Shown here: positions 1-5,643 of the stretch, one piece after another | How positions within the stretch are numbered: the stretch's first letter is position 1 | Layout of the letters: the number at the start of each line of letters is the position of its first letter | NCBI GenBank assembly: GCA_958448395.1 | Contig: CAUDDP010000074.1 | Span: 1 to 9,153, forward strand | Reading direction: 5' to 3' | Origin: an uncultured Oscillospiraceae bacterium | GTDB lineage: Bacteria > Bacillota > Clostridia > Oscillospirales > Ruminococcaceae | DNA: 9,153 nucleotides | The notes under the pieces: model-generated | What the model saw: only the letters and a program-made list of their open reading frames with translations | Databases searched by the model: none | Told to the model about the DNA's origin: nothing | Translations under genes and position numbers: made by a program

Positions 1-180
1 CCCGCCCTTGAGGGCATCATATGCCCCATCTTTTCCATTCCATAACGGTGGGTGGGCTGTCTGCGGCGACTCGCCGCCTGGAGCCAGCTTGACCGCAATT
101 GCCTACGGCGACTTGCCGCCTGAAGCCAGCTTGACCGCTGTCGCCATTCGGCGGAGCAATCCACTCCATCATTTAAAAAT
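1..180. repeat. Non-coding repeat-module cluster with a 42-bp tandem duplication
   Basis: This stretch contains two tandem copies of a 42-bp unit (64-105 and 106-147) that differ at several positions. Each carries GGCGACTCGCC or GGCGACTTGCC followed by GCCAGCTTGACCGC. The AGCTTGACC...CGGCG core (86-110 and 128-153) reappears at 4523-4547 and 7227-7251. GCCCTTGAGGGC near position 5 is a small hairpin like GCCCTTGCGGGC at 7266-7277. The segment AAAAATGGATTTT near 176-188 resembles the reverse complement of the start of the long repeat found at 4210, 6957 and 8988. An open frame runs through from position 8 into the epimerase gene, but it has no ribosome binding site and is made of repeats, so I treat it as non-coding. 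Confidence 0.7.
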
Positions 181-209
181 GGATTTTCATGAAAAACTAC
201 AAAATCGGA

Positions 210-238
210 TGGACAAATCGTCTGTTTTATGCTACAAT
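210..238 (+). promoter_or_regulatory. Probable vegetative promoter of the aldose 1-epimerase gene
   Basis: TGGACA (210-215) and TACAAT (233-238) are separated by exactly 17 bases. Each has one mismatch to the consensus -35 and -10 hexamers. Transcription would start near 245, giving a leader of about 54 nt before the start codon at 299. It lies just right of the repeat cluster, which supports the later start for the gene. Confidence 0.65.
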
Positions 239-280
239 AAAAGCAAGTGCTTTGCACAAAATCACCAAAAATCAAAAGCA

Positions 281-288
281 GAAAGGAC
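281..288 (+). promoter_or_regulatory. Ribosome binding site that fixes the epimerase start at 299
   Basis: GAAAGGAC lies 10-11 bases before ATG at 299. No comparable purine-rich site precedes the earlier in-frame ATG at 8, so this site decides the start. The spacing is slightly long but usual for Clostridia. Confidence 0.6.
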
Positions 289-298
289 GATTCTCATC

Positions 299-1306
299 AT
301 GAAACCAACTGTTCAGATTCTCAATTGGAAGGGCATGCCGTGCCTGCAACTCTCCAGCGGCGGCTATACCGCTTGGATTGCACCAGAAATCGGCTCCAAT
401 GTCATCAGACTTTTTCACAGCGAAAAGGGGATCGAATTCTTCCGTTTTCGGGAGGAAAATACGCCGGAAGCCATTCGTCAGTCTGCGGAAGTCTGGGGAC
501 TGCCGACCCTCTACCTTCCGAATCGGTTCGCAGATGGCGTGCTGAAAACCTCGGATGCTGTATATCAGCTGCCAGTGAATGAAGCAGCTCCGTATCACAA
601 CCACATTCACGGCTTCTTACATAAGCGAACACATCGTGTCATGGAACTTTGTGCCGATGAAACCGCTGCATGGGCGAAAACCAGCTATACCTACGATGAA
701 AATGACCCATTTTTTGCAAGCCTGCCGGTTCCATTTCGGGCTGACTTTACCTTCCGCCTGACAGAAGAAGGACTGTTTTACAGCGTAACCTTTACCAACC
801 TCTCTGACAAGCAAATGCCAATGTCTCTTGCTACCCATACCACGATTAACAGTCCATTTGTCGTAGGAGCTGCGGAGGAAAACAGCCGGATTACGGTTCC
901 GATTACAGAAAAATGGGTACTGAACGAACGCTGTCTGCCAACACAGGAAATCCTGCCGCTGGATGACTATGATATGCAGTACCAGAATGGCACGATGTGT
1001 CCAGTTCTGAAGAATATCGACAACGATATGTACACAGCAACGGCACAGACACGAGATGGGAAACCGTTCTATGGATTGACAGCAGTGGATACCGCAACCG
1101 GAAAGGGAATTGGCTATGAAGTATCCGAAAATTATAAATTCTGGATTCTCTGGAACGACAAGGGACACAATGGTTATTTCTGCCCAGAGCCAATGACTGC
1201 CATGATTGATGCTCCAAATCTGAACATGCCGAAGAAACAGACGGGTTATCAGGAACTAGCACCGAACGAAACCTTTACGGCGACACAACACTTCTTTGTA
1301 TTATAA
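299..1306 (+). CDS. Aldose 1-epimerase (galactose mutarotase) family protein
   Basis: The 335-residue product matches the galactose mutarotase-like beta-sandwich fold, whose members interconvert alpha and beta anomers of free sugars in the cytoplasm or act on sugar 6-phosphates. Visible family signatures are PNRFADG (residues 74-80), NHIHGF (101-106) with a likely substrate-binding H104, a second histidine H180 in ATHTTINSPF (178-187), EPMTAMIDAPN (297-307), and a near-C-terminal glutamate E324 in APNETF, where the family's catalytic base sits. The length is normal for the family. The second histidine segment is THTTINSPF rather than the usual HxYFNL, so this is a divergent branch and the substrate cannot be named. 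The start at 299 is chosen over the in-frame ATG at 8 because a promoter and ribosome binding site lie just before it. The gene is monocistronic, ends in a hairpin terminator, and has no sugar-operon neighbours. Confidence 0.85.
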   Translation: MKPTVQILNWKGMPCLQLSSGGYTAWIAPEIGSNVIRLFHSEKGIEFFRFREENTPEAIRQSAEVWGLPTLYLPNRFADGVLKTSDAVYQLPVNEAAPYHNHIHGFLHKRTHRVMELCADETAAWAKTSYTYDENDPFFASLPVPFRADFTFRLTEEGLFYSVTFTNLSDKQMPMSLATHTTINSPFVVGAAEENSRITVPITEKWVLNERCLPTQEILPLDDYDMQYQNGTMCPVLKNIDNDMYTATAQTRDGKPFYGLTAVDTATGKGIGYEVSENYKFWILWNDKGHNGYFCPEPMTAMIDAPNLNMPKKQTGYQELAPNETFTATQHFFVL

Positions 1307-1370
1307 GTTGCAATATACTTGGAATTTGAAAAACAAGGCGTTTTCTGCTGAACCTATATATAATTGATAT

Positions 1371-1418
1371 AAAAACCGGCTGTCACAGTCTTTTTCAGAC
1401 TGGGCAGCCGGTTTCTTG
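1371..1418. terminator. Bidirectional hairpin terminator between convergent genes
   Basis: AACCGGCTG (1374-1382) pairs perfectly with CAGCCGGTT (1405-1413). An inner stem CAGTCT/AGACTG closes a TTTTC loop. The hairpin is flanked by AAAAA on the left and TTTCTTGTT on the right, so it can terminate both the epimerase transcript and the opposite XRE gene, whose stop codon is at 1419. Confidence 0.85.
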
Positions 1419-1742
1419 TTATTCCGATTTTTGTCTGGATAACATTTCCAGCATTCGTTCTTCAATGCGAGCCTGATTTTCGGGATTCAGCCGTGCAAAG
1501 AGCTGCATTGCCGGTGTCGGTGGTGCAGCAAACCCTTGCTTGCAGTTGGTTCTTCCTGTGAGGTAATCCAATGAAACACGATAATATTCTGCCAACTGTA
1601 ACGCTTTTTCCAACGGCAGATCCGTTTCCCCTCGTTCGTATTTGCCATAGTGATTGACTGATACACCGATAATGTCTGCAACTTCTCTTTGTGTCAAATC
1701 AGCATCCTCTTTTAAATCTCGCAGCCGCTGATAAAAAGCCAT
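1419..1742 (-). CDS. XRE-family helix-turn-helix transcriptional regulator
   Basis: This is a 107-residue cytoplasmic DNA-binding protein of the Xre/Cro-CI type. The N-terminal domain (residues about 6-62) has the typical pattern: LTQREVADIIGVS (16-28) gives the helix-turn-helix, NHYGKYERGE (30-39) the recognition-helix end, and LPLEKALQLAEYYRVSLDYLTGR (42-64) the closing helices. A short Pro-rich linker leads to a predicted C-terminal helix, LFARLNPENQARIEERMLEM (81-100), probably for dimerisation. I start at ATG 1742 rather than the in-frame GTG at 1754, because the GAAAGG ribosome binding site (1755-1760) would abut or overlap that GTG. The gene is divergent from the small gene at 1878, with a 135-bp shared intergenic region containing a palindrome, so it probably represses that gene or itself. 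No clear -35 was found for its own promoter. The ligand is unknown. Confidence 0.85.
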   Translation of the reverse strand: MAFYQRLRDLKEDADLTQREVADIIGVSVNHYGKYERGETDLPLEKALQLAEYYRVSLDYLTGRTNCKQGFAAPPTPAMQLFARLNPENQARIEERMLEMLSRQKSE

Positions 1743-1754
1743 GATAACATGCAC

Positions 1755-1760
1755 CCTTTC
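1755..1760 (-). promoter_or_regulatory. Ribosome binding site deciding the XRE gene start
   Basis: On the minus strand GAAAGG lies about 12 bases before ATG 1742. It directly abuts the alternative in-frame GTG at 1754, so that earlier start is very unlikely to be used. Confidence 0.5.
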
Positions 1761-1802
1761 TATGAAGATGCAAAAATTCTATCATATTATGTGTTTTTTT
1801 AC

Positions 1803-1831
1803 TTGATTTTTCATTTTATACGTGGTATAAT
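1803..1831 (+). promoter_or_regulatory. Vegetative promoter of the small gene at 1878
   Basis: TTGATT (1803-1808) and a perfect TATAAT (1826-1831) are spaced 17 bases apart. The predicted start of transcription, about 1838, falls at the left edge of the palindrome at 1839-1860. Confidence 0.75.
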
Positions 1832-1838
1832 ATCAAAA

Positions 1839-1860
1839 AATCCATTTTATAAATTGGATT
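1839..1860. promoter_or_regulatory. 22-bp palindrome, candidate operator
   Basis: Half-sites AATCCA (1839-1844) and TGGATT (1855-1860) frame an AT-rich centre. Ten of the eleven possible pairs match, with one T-T mismatch. It lies immediately downstream of the -10 box and before the ribosome binding site, a position where a bound repressor would block transcription. The divergent XRE regulator is the obvious candidate binder, by inference. Confidence 0.55.
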
Positions 1861-1877
1861 AGAAAGGAGAAGATACA

Positions 1878-2072
1878 ATGTATCCTTGTTATCAAAGGGC
1901 GTATCAGGAACTATTTCTGGCTACAGCAGATACCATTGATGTCCTTGAACAAATGCTAAATACCACAATTCTTCCTACTAAATCTCAAACGATTTTACTT
2001 ACAGAATTGGTACGGTTACAGTCTGCACAACAAAAAGCAGAAGAATGGATCCTCACAGATTCAGAAAAATAG
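1878..2072 (+). CDS. Small uncharacterised helical protein (64 aa)
   Basis: I do not recognise this family. The 64-residue product has no signal peptide or membrane segment. It looks like two or three amphipathic helices: YQRAYQELFLATADTIDVLEQML (5-27) and TKSQTILLTELVRLQSAQQKAEEWIL (34-59), joined by a short NTTILP turn. It is acidic at the C-terminus. Its reality is supported by a consensus promoter, an AGAAAGGAG ribosome binding site (1861-1869) eight bases before ATG, and a hairpin terminator after its stop. Being divergent from an XRE regulator, with a palindrome over the start site, suggests it is that regulator's target. Small helical proteins of this kind could be an antitoxin, a phage-type accessory protein or a regulator partner; the sequence does not say which. 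Confidence 0.7.
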   Translation: MYPCYQRAYQELFLATADTIDVLEQMLNTTILPTKSQTILLTELVRLQSAQQKAEEWILTDSEK

Positions 2073-2087
2073 GTTTCATGTACAAAT

Positions 2088-2132
2088 AAAACAGCGTTGC
2101 GATACAAAATGGATCTGTATGACAACGCTGTT
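2088..2132. terminator. Bidirectional hairpin terminator
   Basis: AAACAGCGTTG (2088-2098) pairs perfectly with CAACGCTGTTT (2122-2132), and an inner ATACA/TGTAT stem extends it. On the minus strand the right flank reads TTTTATTTG, a good termination tract for the DUF4097 operon ending at 2210. On the plus strand it follows the small gene by 15 bases with a shorter T run. The loop contains ATACAAAATGGAT, the reverse complement of the start of one interspersed repeat copy. Confidence 0.75.
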
Positions 2133-2209
2133 TCCATTATAATTACGATGGATATCAAATATTATTTAAATTACAATTTGTTTTCACTTTAAAAATTAAA
2201 GACATGTTT

Positions 2210-3166
2210 TTATGATTCCATCTCTTTAAAATCTACCCGAATATCCCCCGTATCGGTGCGAATGGTCAAGGTATTCATGGCATTCGGAATCCGGTAGCCA
2301 CTCTTCTCACCATTTACCGTTATCTGACCGACGTCTGTTTCTGCATCCACGGAGCAGCTGTCCTTTTCTGCATACAAAACACAAGTCACATCTCCAACGT
2401 CATTTTCAATTTTACAGTTGTCATAGAGTGTACAGTCACGCAAATCCACATCTCCTATATCGGAAACAATGCTTGTCCGAACCAGTTTGCTTTCTGTCAT
2501 TCGCACATCACCAACGTCGCTGCAAATCATTCCACTGCCATTGCCAATACAGCTCCGCATCTCAATCTCTCCAGTGTTCTGCTCGATTTTCAGCTTTTCC
2601 CGTACCTGTATCTGTTCCAGCGAAGTATCTCCAACATCATTGAAAACCGATAGGTTTTTGCAGATGATGCCTTGCAGGGAAAGATCTCCAGTGTCGTTTT
2701 CCACGGAAATGATATCTGCTTTCAGGTCATCCACCTGAATTTCTCCAACATCATTATGCAGCGTTACACGCTCATAAACTGTTTCTGGCAGAGAAATCGT
2801 TACCTCTGGTTTCGGAAGAGCGATGCCAAATTGAAAATAGCGATACCAATTCTTTTTTTCCTGTTTCGCATCAATACAAAGCGTACCGTCTTTTACAGTG
2901 ACATGAATATAATCATCTGGCATATTTGTTGCAGAAATGGTGCAGATGTCCTTTTCTGTCGATTGCACTGCTACATCCATGGCATCTGTCTGGCAGTCAA
3001 TGCTTACAAATGGTTCTGTTACTTCAAAATAACGATCCTTTAAATTGACTGCTTCCGCATATTTGTCTACATTCCAAGCCCCTGCTGCCACACTAATACC
3101 GGTGAGTATCATTCCGCCCACCAGCAGGGCACAGGCAGCGATATAGTAAGGTTTACGCAGTTTCAT
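2210..3166 (-). CDS. DUF4097-type beta-solenoid envelope protein
   Basis: The 318-residue protein begins MKLRKPYYIAACALLVGGMI; a single hydrophobic segment (about residues 7-29) anchors or exports it. There is no lipobox. Residues 137-309 carry nine copies of a (N/D/T)(D/N)(V/T/I)G(D/E/Q)-type turn, with glycines at 141, 160, 179, 199, 219, 238, 258, 280 and 307. Most lie 19-20 residues apart, the pattern of a right-handed beta-helix in the DUF4097/DUF4098 (adhesin-like) family. Family members commonly sit behind PadR and DUF1700 genes and have been linked to envelope stress, for example LiaX-like proteins in enterococci; the exact role here is inferred. The start is set by GGAGG six bases before ATG, within the end of the DUF1700 gene, which it overlaps by 14 bases, indicating translational coupling. 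It is the last gene of the operon. Confidence 0.85.
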   Translation of the reverse strand: MKLRKPYYIAACALLVGGMILTGISVAAGAWNVDKYAEAVNLKDRYFEVTEPFVSIDCQTDAMDVAVQSTEKDICTISATNMPDDYIHVTVKDGTLCIDAKQEKKNWYRYFQFGIALPKPEVTISLPETVYERVTLHNDVGEIQVDDLKADIISVENDTGDLSLQGIICKNLSVFNDVGDTSLEQIQVREKLKIEQNTGEIEMRSCIGNGSGMICSDVGDVRMTESKLVRTSIVSDIGDVDLRDCTLYDNCKIENDVGDVTCVLYAEKDSCSVDAETDVGQITVNGEKSGYRIPNAMNTLTIRTDTGDIRVDFKEMES

Positions 3167-3710
3167 AGGATTCCTCCTTCTTCATCCAACAGCAGAATTT
3201 CCGCCCCAGAAAAACATGTGCCTTCCAAAGTCCCACAATGCCAAGCAGACATGGCTTCCAACAGAGCAAAGTCAATCCAGCGGCAACCAGTGCCCAGCCA
3301 ATCCCCTGTAAGCCGATGGGATAATAGACGGAAAAATATAGAATGCCGGCGAACAAGCTGGTGACAGAACCAGCTGCCAGTGAAATTGGTACAACGATCA
3401 ATACGACCCATGCAGTGACGAGCAAAGCAAACCATGCTGCCAGAAATCCGATCCAGAAGGGAAAGGTCAGAATCAAAACCAGCAGTTTCCAGCCGAAATT
3501 GGATTTTTTCACAATTATCTGTGCTTGTGTCGGTGCCTGTGTTGATTTTTCTTCATGCAGCAAGCGTTCTGCTGCTTCTTCCGGGGTATCCACCGGCGTA
3601 CCGCCATCTTGGAAGTAGGCACGGTAAAAAGCAAGTGCCTCATTGCGGTCTTCTTCCGGTGCGTCTTTCAGTGCCCGTTCCAGACGGGTGAGATATTCTT
3701 GTTCGGTCAT
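3153..3710 (-). CDS. DUF1700-family membrane protein
   Basis: This 185-residue protein has the standard DUF1700 layout. A soluble N-terminal helical part contains TEQEYLTRLERALKDAPEED (2-21), NEALAFYRAYFQDG (23-36) and EEAAERL (44-50); this is the motif by which the family is recognised. Four hydrophobic stretches follow (about 73-98, 98-118, 119-133 and 138-162), then a Lys/Glu-rich cytoplasmic tail. It is an inner membrane partner of the PadR-DUF4097 module. Biochemical activity is unknown; related proteins are thought to relay or respond to membrane stress. Its ATG overlaps the PadR stop in an ATGA (3707-3710), and GAGGAGG lies 7 bases upstream, inside the PadR gene. It overlaps the next gene by 14 bases, so the three are tightly co-translated. 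Confidence 0.85.
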   Translation of the reverse strand: MTEQEYLTRLERALKDAPEEDRNEALAFYRAYFQDGGTPVDTPEEAAERLLHEEKSTQAPTQAQIIVKKSNFGWKLLVLILTFPFWIGFLAAWFALLVTAWVVLIVVPISLAAGSVTSLFAGILYFSVYYPIGLQGIGWALVAAGLTLLCWKPCLLGIVGLWKAHVFLGRKFCCWMKKEESYETA

Positions 3711-4027
3711 AATGCATCCTCCTCATTTAAAAAATAATCCACTTGTTTTTTATACTGCTGCCACTCGCTGCGATAGGTTTGCAGAGCAGCCTGACCGGTG
3801 TCAGTGATGTGGTAATATCGCCGGTTGCGTCCCATATAGGGTTGATCGTAGGTTTTCAGATACTGATTTTTTTGCAGCCGCCGCAGAACCGGATATAATG
3901 TCGATTCTGAAATGGAAAAAACGGCTTGAATCGTGTGGGTCAGCTCATAGCCATAGGTATCGCCCTTGGCAATCAACGAAAGTACCACAGCATCCAGCAG
4001 GGCAGTACTGACGGAAAAGACAGCCAT
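3707..4027 (-). CDS. PadR-family winged-helix transcriptional regulator
   Basis: The 106-residue protein is a single PadR winged-helix domain. It includes LLDAVVLSLIAKGDTYGYEL (10-29), the recognition helix ESTLYPVLRRLQKNQYL (41-57) and the wing YMGRNRRYYHITDTG (64-78). A final helix, WQQYKKQVDYFL (89-100), is the usual dimerisation helix, in shortened form. PadR proteins are repressors relieved by small molecules, often phenolics, antibiotics or envelope-active compounds. Here it heads the DUF1700-DUF4097 operon and probably represses it, since inverted repeats overlap the promoter just upstream. The AGGAGG site (4035-4040) lies 7 bases before ATG and fixes the start. The effector cannot be read from the sequence. 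Confidence 0.9.
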   Translation of the reverse strand: MAVFSVSTALLDAVVLSLIAKGDTYGYELTHTIQAVFSISESTLYPVLRRLQKNQYLKTYDQPYMGRNRRYYHITDTGQAALQTYRSEWQQYKKQVDYFLNEEDAL

Positions 4028-4064
4028 CGTTCCGCCTCCTTTCTGAAATTCTCTGAACAGTTTT

Positions 4065-4108
4065 ACAATATCGTTCTATATTTCATATTATACAGCGTAT
4101 GATATTGT
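4065..4108. promoter_or_regulatory. Inverted repeats around the PadR operon promoter, candidate operator
   Basis: Two arrangements are visible. ACAATATC (4065-4072) and GATATTGT (4101-4108) are perfect 8-bp inverted arms flanking the -10 and start region. Inside them, 4085-4105 is an interrupted palindrome, ATAT-T-ATAC-agc-GTAT-G-ATAT, with eight of ten pairs matching, overlapping the -10 box. PadR repressors typically bind AT-rich dyads at this position in their own promoters, so autoregulation is likely, by inference. Confidence 0.55.
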
Positions 4109-4115
4109 TTGTCAA
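4087..4115 (-). promoter_or_regulatory. Consensus promoter of the padR-DUF1700-DUF4097 operon
   Basis: On the minus strand TTGACA (4115-4110) and TATAAT (4092-4087) are both perfect and are separated by 17 bases. A promoter this strong is usually held down by a repressor, consistent with PadR control. The leader to the start codon at 4027 would be about 50 nt. Confidence 0.85.
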
Positions 4116-4133
4116 CCAAAAAGGGAGAAAAAT

Positions 4134-4165
4134 TTGCACAAAATTTGATTTTGGAATTTGTGCAA
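4134..4165. promoter_or_regulatory. Inverted repeat upstream of the PadR promoter
   Basis: TTGCACAAA (4134-4142) and TTTGTGCAA (4157-4165) form a perfect 9-bp stem with a 14-nt loop. Read on the minus strand, it is followed by ATTTTTCTCCCTTTTT, which resembles a terminator tail that would insulate the operon promoter from leftward readthrough. It could instead be a protein-binding dyad. The sequence alone does not decide. Confidence 0.4.
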
Positions 4166-4209
4166 GAGATACAAATAACAGGATGGGAAAATTGGAGTGA
4201 TACAAGCTT

Positions 4210-4399
4210 TGTAGACAGAAATCCATTTTTGTATTTCCTCTCACCCATACCGGTCTCATCTCCGCCGGCAGATTCGCTTTGCTCTCTGCCTGTGTCCGCT
4301 GTCCGCCATTGTACGTTGTATATACTTGCTGCCTCGTTTCTCTAAATTTCTGTATCCTATATCGTTTTGTTTTTTTCAGGGAGCGGACAGCGGCAGCAG
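4210..4399 (+). repeat. Interspersed repeat, full copy 1
   Basis: This non-coding element begins TGTAGACAGAAATCCATTTT and is closely similar over its whole length to 6957-7137. Two conserved inverted pairs are visible: GGCAGA/TCTGCC (4267-4272, 4285-4290) and CCGCTGTCCGC/GCGGACAGCGG (4296-4306, 4383-4393). Nothing suggests coding: frames are not shared between copies. It lies between the divergent PadR operon and tatD. Confidence 0.85.
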
Positions 4400-4435
4400 A
4401 TTCCGGCTCGTTTGGCAAGTGGTTAAGTTAATGAC

Positions 4436-4560
4436 ATTGCAGCTTGTCCCCTGCCCTTCCCTTTTGTCCCTTCGGGACATTTCCCCACACTGTGGGGAAT
4501 AACCCCTCCGCCAAGCTGCATCAGCTTGACCATAGTCGCCTGCGGCGTGCAAGAGCGGAC
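4436..4560 (+). repeat. Cluster of short palindromic repeat modules
   Basis: Four hairpins follow one another: TGTCCC-TTC-GGGACA (4465-4479), CCCCACA-C-TGTGGGG (4483-4497), AAGCTG-CAT-CAGCTT (4513-4527) and CGCC-TGC-GGCG (4537-4547). CAGCTTGTCCCC (4440-4451) recurs at 6942-6953. The 42 bases 4510-4551 are identical to 7214-7255. No gene is present. The stretch ends just before the tatD promoter. Confidence 0.75.
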
Positions 4561-4565
4561 AACAG

Positions 4566-4594
4566 TTGCATTTCGGCTGTTCCTATGGTATAAT
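4566..4594 (+). promoter_or_regulatory. Vegetative promoter of the tatD-family gene
   Basis: TTGCAT (4566-4571) and perfect TATAAT (4589-4594) are separated by 17 bases. The promoter starts immediately to the right of the repeat modules and gives a leader of about 25 nt before the start codon at 4626. Confidence 0.75.
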
Positions 4595-4625
4595 CAAATC
4601 AAATCCATAATCGAAAGGAATTACC

Positions 4626-5393
4626 ATGGAACGTTTGATTTTTGACACCCACAGTCACTATACAGATGCTGCCTTTGATGCCGACCGAGATGCGGTTTTG
4701 CAGGCTTTACCGACGGACGGTGTAGCACAGGTTATGCTGGCAAGTGTAGATGCTGCGGATACAGAAAAAAACCTTGCTCTAACAGAACAATATGATTACA
4801 TGCTTGCGGCAGCCGGTACCCATCCGGAAAACCTGCCGGAACACCCAATACAGGAGCTGGAACGCATTGCTGCTCTTGCTATGCATCCAAATTGCCGTGC
4901 AATCGGGGAAATCGGCTTGGATTACCACTATGAGGGATATGATAAGGCAGCACAGATTGCCCTGTTTCAGGAACAGCTGACGCTGGCAAAAGAACGGGAC
5001 TTGCCAGTAATTGTACATATTCGAGATGCCACCGCAGATGCCCTGCAAATTCTGAAAGACCGCAGACCAAAAGGCGTCGTGCATTGTTTCAGCGGCAGTG
5101 CGGAAACCGCAGAAGAAATTCTGAAACTGGGGATGTATATTGGATTTACCGGTATTCTGACATTTAAAAATGCCAAGAAATCCCTTCGGGCGTTGGCAGT
5201 CATTCCAAATGACCGGTTTGTGTTGGAAACAGATTGTCCCTATATGGCACCCGTCCCTTATCGTGGGAAACGCTGCGACAGCCGTATGATTATAGAAACG
5301 GCAAAGGCAGCCGCTGCTGTAAAAAATCTGACTGTGGAGCAGGTTCTACAGCAAACTTTAGAGAATGGCAGACGATTGTATGCATGTCTCTGA
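4626..5393 (+). CDS. tatD: TatD-family metal-dependent hydrolase (probable deoxyribonuclease)
   Basis: This 255-residue protein is a complete TatD-family TIM-barrel hydrolase of usual length. All expected metal ligands are visible: H9 and H11 in DTHSHYTD (7-14), E95 in GEIGLDY (94-100), H131 in VIVHIRDA (128-135), H153 in VVHCFSGS (151-158) and D203 in ETDCPYMAP (201-209). GTHPE (64-68) is also typical. Family members are divalent-metal 3'-5' exonucleases or AP endonucleases acting on single-stranded DNA, and some are D-aminoacyl-tRNA deacylase candidates; the in vivo substrate is not settled. The PHRGKRN segment common in the family reads PYRGKRC here (211-217), a mild substitution. The gene has its own promoter and an AAAGGA site (4614-4619) 6 bases upstream. 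In many Firmicutes it follows metG; that neighbour is absent here. Confidence 0.92.
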   Translation: MERLIFDTHSHYTDAAFDADRDAVLQALPTDGVAQVMLASVDAADTEKNLALTEQYDYMLAAAGTHPENLPEHPIQELERIAALAMHPNCRAIGEIGLDYHYEGYDKAAQIALFQEQLTLAKERDLPVIVHIRDATADALQILKDRRPKGVVHCFSGSAETAEEILKLGMYIGFTGILTFKNAKKSLRALAVIPNDRFVLETDCPYMAPVPYRGKRCDSRMIIETAKAAAAVKNLTVEQVLQQTLENGRRLYACL

Positions 5394-5399
5394 TGGAAA

Positions 5400-5482
5400 G
5401 CGGCAAGTCGCCGCAGACAGTTCATCCACCATTGTAGAATGATGAAACCGTTATCCGTAAGAGAAAATATAAAAATAGATTT
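5400..5482 (-). repeat. Inverted fragment of the interspersed repeat plus palindromic module
   Basis: 5441-5482 is the reverse complement, with a few mismatches, of the left end of repeat copy 3 (8997-9037), including ACGGATAACG. 5400-5420 is the reverse complement, with one mismatch, of 57-77 and contains the hairpin GCGGC-AAGTC-GCCGC. It begins seven bases after the tatD stop. The right half of the element is missing. Confidence 0.7.
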
Positions 5483-5561
5483 CCATGCAGGAAAGCGGGC
5501 ATCCCAAAAATAAAACAAAAAATAATAATAAAATGGCAATAAAATAATTGGATAAAATCAG

Positions 5562-5590
5562 TAGATTGGACTTGAAATTTATGATATACT
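5562..5590 (+). promoter_or_regulatory. Possible promoter of the zinc-ribbon membrane protein gene
   Basis: TATACT (5585-5590) is a good -10 box. At 17 bases upstream lies TAGATT (5562-5567), a weak -35. The surrounding 5500-5630 is strongly AT-rich with no other gene, which fits a promoter region. Confidence 0.4.
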
Positions 5591-5643
5591 GTTTACATGT
5601 GATTTTTTAGAACGAATTTCAGAAATAATAGGGGGTACTTTTC

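Noticed and set aside
8..298. N-terminal extension of the aldose 1-epimerase from ATG 8
   Set aside because: The 97 extra residues are translated from tandem palindromic repeats, there is no ribosome binding site, and a promoter and ribosome binding site lie just before ATG 299.
617..1168. Minus-strand ORF of 183 aa
   Set aside because: It is fully antisense to the well-supported epimerase gene and shows no recognisable motif.
4210..4399. Insertion sequence
   Set aside because: The element is too short to encode a transposase, none is present in the window, and no clear target-site duplication could be seen at its ends.
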